64,000 nucleotides of DNA from Hirundichthys speculiger (GCA_018398805.1 JAGFBZ010001577.1:186001-250000), one strand, 5' to 3'; counted from the first letter of the stretch, positions 16,181-27,985 are shown. The notes: a model not told the origin generated them from the sequence alone. Translations and numbers: made by a program.

Positions 16181-17264
16181 TCCACCCCCCTCGTCCACCC
16201 CCTCGTCATGACTATTGACGTTGCATCATCACGTGGTTCAGCGGCGTCAGCCAAACAAGCATGCAGGTAGACTGTCAGTCTGGCCCCTCCCCCCAGGCCC
16301 GCCCACTTAGAAAAGACATTAAGGAAACATAAAGGAAAGGAAAAAAGAAAAAAAAAAAAAGGAAAGAAAAAAGAAAAAAAAGAAATGGAAAAAAAAAAGA
16401 AAACAAAAAAAAGAAAATAAAAAAAAAAAGAGAAACAAAAAGGAAAAAAAAACAAAAAAAAAAGAAAAAAAAAAAAAAAAAAAAGGAAAAAAAAAAAGAA
16501 AAAAGAAAGAAAAAAGAAAGAAAACAAAAGAAAAAAAGGAAAAAATAAATAAAAAACTAAAAAAGAAAGGAAAAAAAAAAGACAAAAAAAAAGGAAAAAA
16601 AAAGAAAAAAAAAAAACAGAAAAAAAAAAAACAAAAAAAGGAAACCAAAAGAAAGAAAAAAAAAAAAAAGAAAAAAACAAAAAAAAAACAAAAAAAAGAA
16701 TAAAAAAAACCAAAAAACAAAAACAAAAAAAAAAAAAAAAGGAAAAAAAAAAAAAAGAAAAAGGGAACAAAAAAAAAAAAAAAAGAAATAAAAAGGAAAA
16801 ATAAAAGAAAAAAAAAAAAAAAAAGAAAAAAAAAAGGAAAAAAAAAAAAAAAGGAAAAGAAAAGAAAAAAAGGAAAAATAAAAGGAAAAAAAGAAAAGAC
16901 AAAAGAAAGAAAAAAAAAAAAGAAAAAAGAAAAAAAAACAGGAAAAAAGAGAAAAAAAAAGAAAAGAAAAAATATTAAGAACAGAACAATTTAACTCCAA
17001 TCACTATTTACACAAAAATCTTATAATAAAGTATTTTGCTGTCACTTATAAAGTTTGACGAAATGTTATCCTAGGTTTTAACAAAATAATCCAAAGACAG
17101 AAAATCCCCAAAACGCCGAAAGGTCAGCAGTTTCATGATAGATTAAGCTTAATATGAAAAAGTATCGGTATCGGTATCGTTATCGGTATCGGTATCGGCG
17201 ATACTGGCCCTGTATTTACTTGGTATCGGAGCGATACCAAAATTCCCAGTATCGCCCACCTCTA
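15983..17264. mobile_element. hAT-type element, 1282 bp, filled with low-complexity sequence
   Basis: The ends are TAGAGGTGCGCAGATCGATC and, inverted, TAGAGGTGGGCGATACTGGG, with a perfect duplication GTTAGTGT (15975-15982, 17265-17272). Repeats of GGTATC lie near the right end. The centre holds 40 consecutive C (16150-16189) and a very long A-rich tract (16319-16975). Long frames on the minus strand here are only Phe/Leu/Ser runs from that tract, not genes. Confidence 0.9.
16319..16975 (+). repeat. A-rich purine tract, about 650 bp
   Basis: Almost entirely A with interspersed G, rare C and very rare T. The variation is GAAA/GGAAA-like rather than a fixed unit. It is inside the hAT element at 15983-17264. 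Confidence 0.95.
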
Positions 17265-18983
17265 GTTAGTGTGTGGTTTGTTCATCGGTGAGGTCCTGCG
17301 GCTGTTTTTGGTCTGTTGGCTTCAGCTGATGTGAATCCCTTCAGTCGACAGCCCACCGTCCCGCTTCGCCTCGTGTCCCAGGTTCTGTCAGGACGAGCAA
17401 AAACAACTGATCCTGTTTTCTTCTCTTTCCCTGTAGCTGAATGAAACCACTGAATTGTCCTAAAATCCCAGCATCTTCTTTCATTTCTGCGTCATCCCCC
17501 CCCCCCTCACTACCAGCGTGGGAGCTGAACTGCCCAGGTGGGGGTGGTGAACAGTCTGGCACCTGCCTATAAACGTCCTGTCCTGGTAGAAAGGTGACCT
17601 ATGAAGGGAAAAAATAAATAAAAATCGCCTCACCTGCAAGTTCCAACATGCTGATTTATTGCTTTTGCTGAATGGATGCTATGAAGTTTATATTATGGAT
17701 TTGAGCCAGTTTGTTGAAAAGAGGAAAGGAAACTGTGCTGACATTTTCCTTTACCTTTTAGTCCCTTTAAGCATCAACAACCCACCTCTCCTCTCTTTTT
17801 TCCAGCATCATTCGTCTCTTCCTGCAGGTTGTCCACTTTCCTGAGATAAATCTGCCACCTCCTCCCCAGTTACACCCACAGCTCCCAGTTATAGCTTACA
17901 GGACAGAGACGACCAGAGCCTGCATGCTTGGCGTGCAGTTTGAAGAGCGGCCTGGAGGTCAAGGCTTTTCCTCTTTGTCCGTACACACCGGGTTTACGGG
18001 CCTCAGAAGGAAAACAGTAACTTTGAATTCTCCATGGCGGATTATCACCATCGTCACCAGGCAACTCGACGCAATCGATGCCCGAGAGGGAATTTTAGCA
18101 TTGCTTAGCAACAAAATTTAATTTAAAGAGGTGAAAACAATGTCAGTGGAGCTTAAAATAGGATCCAGACGCTGCAGTGTTGCAATTTTCTATGTTGAGA
18201 GCAGTGAGCTGATGACAGCGAGCGCAGGGAGGGACTCTGACTCATCAGTGAAACGTTAAAGACGGAAAAACCTGTACGTGGACTCAGACCACCACAGGAC
18301 ACGGCTGTAGCGCCGGTTCCTGACAGTTTATGTCTAAGATCCAATACAGGCATTATAAAGATAGATATAGATAATAATTAGAGTGCAGGAATCTAAAGGT
18401 CAGACAGTGACTTTGTAGTGTCACTTTATGTAGACATTATTATTGTAATCAGTTTATAAGTGTTATATGATTCAGAAAAATCTTTAAAATTTTTATTTGA
18501 ATAAACACAGGGAGTGTAGGCTTTGTGCATTTAAGTGCCACTGACGCAGCTAGTCAGTGATTTCTGGTCATGTGCACGAGAAAACTGGGGTGTACATTTA
18601 AAGAAGAAGTCATTGAGATTTCACCTTTTAACATTTATTAGGTTTAATCGCTTGTTAACACACAATAACTAATCAGCCAATCACATGACAGCAACTCAGA
18701 ACGTGGCGTTGTCTTTTAACACGCCACCGTCTCTAGGGTTTACAGAGAGTGGTTCCCTTTATGACCACAGTGGACCCGTCTCATCGTCTCCGTTTGTCAA
18801 ACAAATCAAATTGAACTCAAATTAAAGCGAATCAAACGAACACTTCAGGCACCACGGGCAGGTAACGTACGCAGGCAAAAGACTAAATCAAATTTCCAGG
18901 CAGAATTCTTGAGGTTTATTTTTCAGTAGAGCAAACAAACATGGTCTCTCTCGCACTGGCAAGAAAAAACCACATGGCCATCA
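17265..18983. other. Intergenic, no gene recognised
   Basis: About 1.7 kb without a supported coding exon, RNA gene or clear repeat. Confidence 0.4.
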
Positions 18984-19063
18984 CCCAGGTGTAGGGTTGG
19001 GCACCGAAAAACGATTCCAAGTAGGAATCGGTTCCTAACGTCCGGTTCTGGAATCATTTAAAA

Positions 19064-19440
19064 CAGTCATTCCCAAACTTCAGAATACCAAGGCCCAATT
19101 TTGAATATGAAAAATCTCTGCAGGACCACCAGAACCTTTAATCACAACTGTGATCAACATACAAGACGAGAAGCTACGTCCCGATATTAATGTAAGGGGA
19201 CGACAAATGAGGTGACACTTGTCATATTAAGTTAAGATGACAGTTGAATAACACTCAATTGGTTTGTTATATTACTTATAGATATTTTTTAATCATGTCA
19301 TAAATCTTTTACAGTAATTAAGAATATATTTTCTAAAAATTGATGGTTTAAAACATATTTGTTTATTTTTAAAGACGTCTCACGACCCACCTACAATACC
19401 TCGGCGGCCCACCAGGGGGCCGCGGCCCACACTTTGGGAA
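19064..19440. mobile_element. Nested CATTCCCAAAC-family hAT MITE, partial
   Basis: It begins CAGTCATTCCCAAACTTC and ends at CACACTTTGGGAA, and is closely similar to 29038-29398. It sits inside the hAT element 18992-20221, so it inserted later. Its right terminus lacks the last bases, and no target duplication is visible. Confidence 0.8.
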
Positions 19441-19627
19441 GATTTTTGAATTTCAATTTTCAATTTTTCGGTTTTTAAATTTTTTTTTATTTTTTTTTAT
19501 ATTTTTTTTGTTTTGTTTTGTTTTGATTTACTGCACTAGTTTGTTGATGTTACTCCGCCCGGCGTACTCAACTCCGCGCTAGTGTCGACGTCACGTCCGT
19601 CGCCGACTGGACTTCACTCGCCACAAT

Positions 19628-19813
19628 GTGGATTCCAAGAGACGCCGCTCTCGAGTTTGGCTGCATTTCAGTCCGGGAAATGACGTCTACCTGGCGCAGT
19701 GCAACATCTGCAGGAAGCGTGTTACTGCCAAAGGAGGGTGCACGACTAATATGGCAAAACACCTTCGCCTGCATGGCATCAGAAAAATAAACAAGTGTAC
19801 CGTATTTAATTGA
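19628..19813 (+). pseudogene. BED-type zinc-finger fragment of hAT transposase
   Basis: The 61-codon frame has the BED pattern: VWLHFSPGND, then CNICRKRV, GGCTTNMAKHLRLHG. All four zinc ligands (C-x2-C and H-x4-H) and the aromatic residues in front are present. In hAT transposases this domain binds the element ends. The catalytic RNase H-like domain is absent from the element, so this is a remnant or at most a small DNA-binding peptide. Confidence 0.85.
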
Positions 19814-20475
19814 CCTTTCGGCAAGCACCGCCCCCTTCCTAGTTACTGTTGCTAGGTCAGACAAACTTTCTGCTCCTCCGTTAAGGATTGTGTTAATTCG
19901 CTATTTTTTCTGATGTGTATCATTAGTGTTAATATTATACTATAATAACCCCATGGTGGAATATTGCTGCTGGGGACCTGCAACAGTGACTCGAGGCGTC
20001 CAGAACGTTTGGAGGAGACATTTTTATTCTCTTTCCCAAACCAAACAAACAACGTGACACCCCATTCATGTTGGCAGTCAGTTTTTTTTTAATGAAAAAA
20101 ATTTTACTGTTAAATAAGTCGTGATCTGTTGACCTACACATCAAAAAAATTGGAATCGAGAATCGTTTTGAACAGGAATCGAATCAGAGAATCGGAATCG
20201 GAACCGGAATCGTTAACCCTACCCAGGTGCCAACGCAAGTCACCACCTACTTCCTACCTATACGTGTACCTGTGCCCACTACTGCCCCCAAATGTCCGAC
20301 TCATATATTAGTATAAAAATCAAAGAAAATGACTAATAAGGCAAAGCAATTAACTAAACAAATAACTAGAAAATAATATTGCCAAAATACGATTAATAAT
20401 ATGAGCAAAATAAAAATGAAAATAAAAAACAAATCAACCATTAAACTTATCATTACTCAAAAGAAAAATAGTATA

Positions 20476-20841
20476 CAGTCATTGAAAAAATTATTAGACC
20501 ACCATTTTTTCTTCACTTTCTTGTTCATTTTAATACCTGGTACCACTAAACGTCATCATGTGACTAAAACAGACAGAAAAGAAAACACTGAATGCATAAA
20601 AGCAGTGTTTTTGGCAGTACAACGCCATAGCTGTTGATGTAAAAACTTAAGTGATTTAGGTTATAATCAAGAAAACCATGGAAAATGGTAAGATATCAGC
20701 TCTTAAATAAAACTCTTATGAGTAATCTTTGTGGTTATCGTTATGTTTGTCCAAACAAATGTACCTTTAGTTGTACCAGGCATTAAAATGAACAAGAAAC
20801 TGAAGAAAACAAGGGGGGTCTAATAATTTTTTCCATGACTG
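20476..20841. mobile_element. Mariner/Tc1-type MITE (CAGTCAT-GAAAAAATTATT ends), copy 1
   Basis: Terminal inverted repeats CAGTCATTGAAAAAATTATT and, inverted, CAGTCATGGAAAAAATTATT are flanked by TA. It is nearly the same as 48113-48474. The TA target and ends fit a Tc1/mariner MITE of about 365 bp. Confidence 0.9.
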
Positions 20842-20859
20842 TAGCTCCAACAGTCTCAA

Positions 20860-21085
20860 ACTGGCTTCCTGGACATGACAGTGAGTTCCCGGCGCTCCAA
20901 TGACCTCCACACTCACCAGATCCCAGTCCATCAGAACACCTTTGAGATGTGGTGGAACGGGGAGATTCTGGTCAAGTCAATATGGACCAACATCTCTGAG
21001 GAATGTTTCCAGCACCTTCTTGAATCTAGAACACCAAGAATTAAGTCAGTTCTTACCCCAGAACTAACAAGGTGCGCCTAATAAA
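20860..21085 (+). pseudogene. Relic of Tc1-like transposase C-terminus
   Basis: The frame reads FEMWWNGEI, then SIWTNISEECFQHLLES and PRIKSVL, the pattern at the end of Tc1-like DDE transposases of fish. The catalytic core is missing and no terminal repeats are seen. Confidence 0.5.
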
Positions 21086-22050
21086 GACCTTCTTCTCACG
21101 GCGGAGCCGGTCTACAGGACATATCAGGAAACGACATCAGAAGGGCTGGAAGATCAATGATCATCTTTGACAACAAACAGCCCATCTGTTCTCACCAGAG
21201 ATACTGACGGGGAAAACAGTTTAAGATGATTTACACACCGCTCTGCTGAGGAGCAAAGTCTGTCCTCTTTTATGAACTAGGACAAGGAGATGGGCAGCTG
21301 TGTGAAAACTCAGAGCTTCTGGCAGAACGTGATGGATGAAACTGTCAGTTTAGAGATGACAAAATAAATACAACGCAGAGACGGTTGTATGTAACAGGAC
21401 AACTAACACGACTGACGACTGGTGTGTTGAGATGTTGAGGATTGTCCCAGAGAAGATAGTGACATTTTCTTGAAAGGTTTTTAACCAAACCGGTGCTGGA
21501 TCCAATCCTTCGATTTAGACTCAGAGGGTAACGCATTGCCTGATGGGATTTTAGAGTGTTTATAGTGCTTTAACCCGCTCTATAAATCCGTATAGATTTG
21601 TAAAATGCTCCTTAAGCTCTGACCGCTTAGCGTCTGCTGAGTTGTAGTCACTTCGCTTGAAGGTTTAAGCCTCCTATATCAGTTCCACATGTGCGGACAA
21701 GTTATTAAGTTACAGAAACAACAAATCAGAGAACGTACGGCTGCGCAGGAGCAGGTGTTGCTTTTGTTTTTCAGATATCGCAGTAGTTTTTGAAAGAAAG
21801 TTCCTTTCAAGCAGCTGAAATACAGATATCAAAACTATTTTAGCTCTGTGAAGTGGCTGAAAATGGTTCGTTTCTCTCTTTTACTTCACTCCATCCTCTT
21901 CAGTTTGACCACAGCGTCTGACACCACCCCCACACACAAAGACACCACACCCACTACCCATAATCCCCACCTTTCCCTGTCAGCTTGACTTCTGACATTA
22001 ATGGCATCCATGGAAGCCTTATTCACCCAGTCCCCCCCCCTTTCTGGGTT

Positions 22051-22056
22051 TATAAG
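22051..22056 (+). promoter_or_regulatory. TATA box of PTX3-like gene
   Basis: GGTTTATAAGTCGG places TATAAG about 130 bases before the chosen start codon. Transcription would begin near 22080. A TATA promoter fits an inducible, acute-phase-type gene. Confidence 0.65.
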
Positions 22057-22183
22057 TCGGCGCCCTGGACCGGCGGCTCAGTGAGAAGACCTTCAGGGGG
22101 CGAACAAGTAAGCAGAGCTGCAGGAGAGACTGCATGTTTCACACATGCACTTAACCTCAACCGATCCAAACAGCAGCCCCATC

Positions 22184-25100
22184 ATGCACTGGTTCAGGTT
22201 CTGGTGTGTGGTGTGTGTGCTCGCTTCCGTGGGTCCGTCCATGTGTGGCAGTGAACCTGACTATGAGAATTACGGGGACGGCGATGACAACGAGATCTCT
22301 CAGGACCAGCAGCAGGGTGAGTTTGGTTTATTTGTCCCTTTGTCTCTCCGAACAAAGCTTGTTTGAACAGATGGATCTCTGGGGAGACTTTGTGCCCAGT
22401 TTCCATGGCGACAACTGCAATATTTCCATTCTGAATTTTGATTTTAAAAAGTTGCAAATAAATTGTTAGATGTGGGACAGTATGCAAGAGCGTCCCAGTC
22501 TGAATCCATACACCTCATGTATGAATAAAATATCTAATATCCATATTGTCCACACTGTATGTATGATTTATCATGTTGGCCGACAGAGTAAATAAAAAAA
22601 AAAAAAAAAAAAGAACAAAACAGGACTTCTTTGTTGCAGCCTGTCCATACTTAAAAAAAACTGAAAACCATAGTTACTGGACCCTCTGACTACCACTCTG
22701 GAAATCTAGGATTTAGGACTCTATGAAAAATGTCATTTGCAAATATCATAAATCTGTTTTTTAATTTATTTTTTTAAGTTTAAAAGGAAGAAATATCCCG
22801 TCTTAAAAAGCGAGTTCATTTTGAGTTTGTTTACAGCGACATGCCTCAAAGCTTTGGACGGGACGGTGTTTAGTATCCAATGTTCAGTCCACATTCGTCT
22901 GGGAAGAGAGGAGACCAGTTTCTGGAGTTTTTAGGAGAAGAAAGTTGTTCTTTTCTTGTTTAATACGTTATTTCTGCTGTTCAACAGACCCTGGTCTTCA
23001 TTGTTGTATTTGTTGTTGTTTCTGGCGCATCATGACTCTTCCATTACAAAGCCATTCTTTTCTAACGGAGACCGTATTCAGTTTAACATCGTCTCAATGA
23101 AAGATGCGAATCTTTCCATGAGAAAGATGATGGATGCTGCGTCCACGGTTTTCCAAAAACAATTTAACATATCGATTCGTCCGACTACAGGACAGTTTCC
23201 CGCTCTGCCTCAGGTCCATTAAAATGAGTTTTGGCCCTGAGAAGACAGCAGCATTTCTGAATCACGTGCACATGGCTTGTTCTTTATACAATAGAGCTTT
23301 GGCCTGTCTGTGTGGATGGCGCGGCCAGCTTTGTTCTGAGAAAGAGATTTCCAGAACTGTTTCTATGAAACCACGCCTGTTTCTATTACAGTGTCACTAA
23401 GAGGCCTGCAGATCGTCCACATTCAACTCTGAGTTTCAACCTCGTCCTGTGCATACAGAGATTCCTCCAAATTCTGTTAGATGGTGGCATTTACAGAGTC
23501 TGAAATTGTTTCACAATTTGTAGACAGTTTTTTTGCACACTGGTGAACCTCTGCTTATCCTCCCGTTGGAGACGCTCATCCTCTTTAACCCTTTAAGCGC
23601 CAAAGTCGCACAAATTTAGGACAAGCAACATTGGTGAATAAAACAGGCTGTATCTATAAATGTGATGCCGAATCTTGTTACTACTTTTCACCAGGAGATG
23701 GGGGACATGTGCGCCTGTAATCCGAGAACCATTTTTGGAGGTGGCGCTATTCAAAGTTTTAGCGTAAGATGAGTTTGTAAAACACCCTCCGCCCTCCAGA
23801 GACGCATGGCGAAGCAGTGGTAGCAGCGCTGAGCTACTACTTCAAATTAGATGACAAATCTACTTCCATTCTAAGTTTTGGTTCATACTGAAGATAGTTC
23901 TCATTTACAGTATGCCTTTATCTCAAACCACTTTAAAGTTATAGCCTTTTGAAACCTTGACATCAAAAATGAACCTTTTCCAATATGGCTGCCACCTTGT
24001 GACGTCATAATATGCAAATTATATGAATAATTTCACTCCCATCACAGACCTTGAGTCATACTGAACAATTTTTTTTTTCAAGTTAGAGCCTTTTGAAATC
24101 TTGATATCATAATCGTATATTTTCTTGAAAAAACTCCGGCGCCTAAAGGGTTAAGATCCTCTTTTTAAGACCGTTAATCTGACTGACCCATTTCCAATCA
24201 ACGTTATTAATAGCAACATGCTGAAATGGTAAAAGAGTCTTTCTTTCAGCATTTATATGTTTTGAATATTCTACTGTGGGTTGATGGGATTTGCATTCAT
24301 ATGACTTTCTTTATTATTACATTTTACACATTGTCCAATAGTGCTGGGCAATATGACGATATATATCGTGGGGACGATAGAAAAGTGTGTATTGTGCCAT
24401 TTGTCTTCTATCGTTTCTAACCTAATTTTATCAATTATTACAGCAAATATGTAATTAAATAACCTGCAACGATAAATTTGATAGAAACATCTACTTCTAC
24501 AAAGTAGCCTTTTATGTTTGCACTTTTATTCATGGTTAATGCCTTAAACAGAGTTCTCTTCAACCCTGATGTTTACTTTAGACACTTTATATTGGTTTGC
24601 AAACTTTGCACTACAAGGTTACAGATTTCAGAAAGTTGAAAAATAATTTGTGTTTATTTTTTATAGCTGAACTTCAGTGCAAAAATGTGTTTTTCCTCTC
24701 AGAAACTGTTGTGCACTTTTAAAAAAATGTGAAAGCTACTGTACCTCTGTACCTACCTGTTTTTGCTGCACTAAAATGTATGTTTGTGACAGTTCAGCTA
24801 AATGTCCTTTCAAAATAAAGTTGAAAAGTAAGCAATGAAATTTTTGTCAAACTTTTCAGAGAATAACTGAAAACATACTTTATTATGGTATATCGTGATA
24901 TATATCGTTATCGTGATATAAAATAGTCCATATCGTGATATATGATTTTTTCCATATTGCCCAGCACTATTATGGTAAATCGTGATATATATCGTTATCG
25001 TGATATAAAATAGTCCATATTGTGATATATGATTTCTTCCATATTGCCCAGCACTATTATGGTATATCGTGATATATATCGTTATCGTGATATGAAATAG

Positions 25101-25901
25101 TCCATATCGTGATATATGATTTTTTTCCATATCGCCCAGCACTATTGTCCAATATTCAGCTGTTACTTTCCTGTTTCTGACAGACTGAACTACTGAGTTG
25201 AAGTGAAGCTTTATTCTGTATTCTGATGTTAATTTTGACACCCAGTAATGTCATATAACTGTATGACACCTGTATAATTGATGCTGCTCTGGTTGACATC
25301 TACAGGTGAGGCTCCAGCCACACTGTGCCAGGCAGACGTGGCCCGCTGGGATAAGCTCTTCACCGCCCTGGAGGACTCCCACATGAGGCAGAACATGCTG
25401 CTGGAGTCGGTGGAGCAGTGCTGCGGGGGGGTGGCCTCTCTGAGGACCCGGGTCGACGCGCTGGCCAGGGGGACGTGCCAGCACTGCGCGCCGGGCCTGG
25501 TGTCTGCGTGCAGGGCCCAGGCGGAGCAGGCGAGCCTCCGGCTCCACCGCAGCCTGAAGGAGCTGCGGGAGGAAGAGGCGGAGAGGGAGAGGAGCATGAA
25601 CGTCACCTTGCAGATGATCCTGCGCGGCAGACGAGAGGAAAACGCCGGACCGGCGCTCCTCGATGACGCGGCGGTGACCCACCAGCCGACGGAGAGGCCC
25701 GGAAGTCTGAGGAGCGTGATCCGCTCGGTGATGAGACTGTTTCCATCTGGGTCGACGGGGCAGGAAGCAGGTTCGCACGTGGACGTGGTCGCGATGAAGA
25801 GGGAGCTGGTCGCTATAGCAACAGAGCTTCAGAGGGTTCACCTGCAGCTGAGGAGAGTGATCGAGCGCGCGGGACTGTCCGCGGACAGAGGAGACGCATG
25901 A
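22184..25901 (+). CDS. PTX3 N-terminal-domain-like secreted protein without pentraxin domain
   Basis: Two coding exons, 22184-22316 and 25306-25901, join in phase 1 to give 242 aa. The start at 22184 gives a signal peptide directly (MHWFRFWCVVCVLASVGPS); an ATG at 22145 would add 13 polar residues. Similarity to long pentraxin PTX3 is seen in PDYENYGDGDDNEIS, ARWDKLFTALEDSHMRQNML and LARGTCQHCAPG, which match the acidic start, the WDKLF...ENSQMRERMLL segment and the LARPCAPG cysteine of PTX3. The rest is predicted helical coiled coil, which in PTX3 drives oligomerisation and binds matrix and complement partners. The exon ends with TGA (ERAGLSADRGDA) where the PTX3 pentraxin exon would begin. 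No pentraxin HxCxxW exon is seen downstream. It is either a domain-loss paralogue or a decayed gene. Confidence 0.82.
23589..24150. mobile_element. piggyBac-type MITE, 562 bp
   Basis: CCCTTTAAGCGCC at the left and GGCGCCTAAAGGG at the right form inverted repeats, each next to TTAA (23585-23588, 24151-24154). TTAA targets and CCCTTT ends are typical of piggyBac. It lies in the intron of the PTX3-like gene and has no coding potential. Confidence 0.85.
24339..25144. mobile_element. hAT-type MITE with triplicated 3' terminus, 806 bp
   Basis: Same family as 6468-7116. The ends are TAGTGCTGGGCAATATGACG and, inverted, TAGTGCTGGGCGATATGG, and the duplication TTGTCCAA is perfect (24331-24338, 25145-25152). 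The right end is repeated three times: 24881-24967, 24968-25054 and 25055-25144. Each unit is 87-90 bp and ends in its own GCCCAGCAC terminal repeat. Confidence 0.93.
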
Positions 25902-26008
25902 GCTGCACTGCTTATGTCAGGATTTACTGGGATTTTGCACATACTCTTTTTATATATCATCACTTTTTCTTTACTTTTCTATCAGAGCTTGTTTTTTTTT
26001 CCGGCCAT

Positions 26009-26031
26009 AATAAACTTTACTGTACAATAAA
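26009..26031 (+). promoter_or_regulatory. Poly(A) signals of PTX3-like gene
   Basis: Two AATAAA hexamers (26009-26014 and 26026-26031) lie 108-130 bases after the stop codon. This argues that the transcript ends here and has no third coding exon. Confidence 0.7.
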
Positions 26032-26870
26032 AGACGGTGGTCATGTTATAACAAATAAAGATCAACTCAACAACCAAACCACTCTCATGGAAAGGTTTCC
26101 TCCCTCCTCCCACACCTCGACAGTGTGTTCGCTCATATAAAGTTCGCAGCGAGGCCCGGCGTCTGTGCGTGTTGTTGGTGTTTTTGCTGGGACGCACAGC
26201 TACGAGAAGGTGTGTCGGAGGTTTTGGTTTGTGCGTAAATCTGAGCGTGTCCCCTCCCGCTCGTTAGCGGGTTTAAGAGTGTCTGACAGGAAAGGGGCCA
26301 CGATTTACGACGCTCAGCGCCATTACGATCTGTGAAAACCTGCCAGAAGGAGGGACGTGTCTTGTGGACAGAAGTATAGTTTGAATATATTTTACAATTT
26401 CTGTGTGATGGTTTTTTGTTTGTTTGTTTGTTAGCACTGTTGCCTCACAGCTAGAAGGTTCCTGGTTCGAACCTCAACAGGGGCCTTTCTGTGTGGCGTT
26501 TGCATGTTCTCCCCGTGCTTACCCGGAGTACCCGGGTTTCCTCCGGGTACTCCGGCTTCCTCCCACGGTCAAAAGACATGCATGTCAGGTTAATTGGTGG
26601 TTCTAAATTACCCGTAAGAGTGATTGTGAGTTTGCATGTGCTTACCCGGAGTACCCGGGTTTCCTCCCACAGTCAAAAGACGTGCATGTCAGGTTAATTG
26701 TTGGTTCTAAATTACCCGTAGGAGAGATTGTGAGTGTGCATGGTTGTTTGTCTACATGTGGCCCTGTGATGGACTGGCCACCTGTCCAGGTGGACCCCTG
26801 CCTTTAACCGGAGGTGAGCTGGGATAGACTCCAGTAGATCCCTGTGACCCTGCAGAGGATTACGCGGGTA

Positions 26871-27985
26871 CAGTGATCCCTTATTTTTCGCAATTATTTG
26901 GGACCAGCGCCCCCCCGCGAAAATCAAAATCCGCGAACTGGAGCCGGAGCCCCCCGAGCCTCAATAATGTGTTTAAAATATGTTTAAAAACCCCAAAAAG
27001 TAGTGAGACACTGCAGCGAAACAAGACAAAGGCTCAACTGTGGTCTTTCTGTTACCTTCACAGCCTCTGGTCTCTGAACTGTAGTAAAGAAACTGCTGGT
27101 ATTGTGCTATTTTTGGCTCATAATTAGCGGGTAACACGCTAACAACAACAAAAGAAAAAGTCCGGTTTTCTCTGCACGGAATGAGCACTTTATTCTGGCA
27201 CTGCAGGAACTTGTAACATCACACAGGTTGTATTGTTGGGCTCCTGTCGGTTAACAGAGAATGCAAATCTATGTTTATGCATAAAATAGATGTTTATGCT
27301 CACTCCATTTTTCATCTAAACCCGTTTTCATTCTGCACAGCATTGCCAGGTGGGAAATGTAGGATTATCGTACCAGAGGCTCAAAATTATCGTATTTTGA
27401 GGGAAATTATCGTACATCTGTCATAACAAAACTAACAAGCCCAGTGATGTGCTATAGTCAAATTTAATCACTCTAATGTTAAATAGCGGGCGATGCTGAC
27501 AGCCCATTGAGCCTATCATGCTAATTGTTGTGAGACAAACATTTGTATCTTCTGCTCAGCAAAGCCCGATTGACTGGAAACATGTCACATAGGAACAGAT
27601 GCCTTCAGGGTAAAAAAAAACTCTCCAGCAGACAGTTGCGCCCGGCAATAATTTGAAATAGTCAAATTATCGTACATTTGGCCTTTTTTTTCGGATTATT
27701 GATCGTACAGAGGGCCAAATTATCGTACAAATACAATAATTATCATACACCTGGCAACGCTGGTTCTGCCGTCCCACGACACACAAACTACATTACCCAT
27801 AAGGCTACCTTCTTAAAGGGGCCAGGCTGGCTCACGACATTTCTTTGCTGTGAGAGAACGCGCACAACATCCTGTGATGTTTTCACAATTTTTTCTTTAT
27901 TTTTTTATTATATTATATATGTCTGAAAAATCCGCAAATAACTAAAACCGTGGAACTTAAAGAACGAATTGGCAAGGGATCACTG
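26871..27985. mobile_element. CAGTGATCCCT-family MITE with TA target, inserted in SINE
   Basis: The ends CAGTGATCCCTTATTTTTCG and, inverted, CAGTGATCCCTTGCC are flanked by TA on both sides. The internal sequence matches 54220-54845 in the opposite orientation. Ends and TA target suggest a Tc1/mariner/pogo-group element. It carries a further insertion at 27338-27762. Confidence 0.88.
27338..27762. mobile_element. Nested hAT-like MITE (CAGC-TTGCCAGGTG ends)
   Basis: The ends CAGCATTGCCAGGTG and, inverted, CAGCGTTGCCAGGTG enclose repeated ATTATCGTAC motifs. Flanks ATTCTGCA and GTTCTGCC share TTCTGC. The sister MITE at 54220-54845 has the uninterrupted site, which proves an insertion. Confidence 0.82.

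Larger units (their letters stand above)
18992..20221. mobile_element. hAT-type element, 1230 bp, with BED zinc-finger ORF and nested repeat
   Basis: The ends are TAGGGTTGGGCACCGAAAAA and, inverted, TAGGGTTAACGATTCCGG, flanked by a perfect duplication CCCAGGTG (18984-18991, 20222-20229). GAATCG repeats lie near both ends. It contains a BED-finger frame (19628-19813) and, nested at 19064-19440, a relative of the 361-bp element at 29038-29398. Confidence 0.92.

Noticed and set aside
15982..17000. Long minus-strand frames of 135-306 codons rich in Phe
   Set aside because: They are translations of the A-rich tract inside a hAT element, with no family resemblance.
26136..26141. TATAAA after the PTX3-like gene
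   Set aside because: No exon or start codon with coding potential follows. Chance occurrence is likely.
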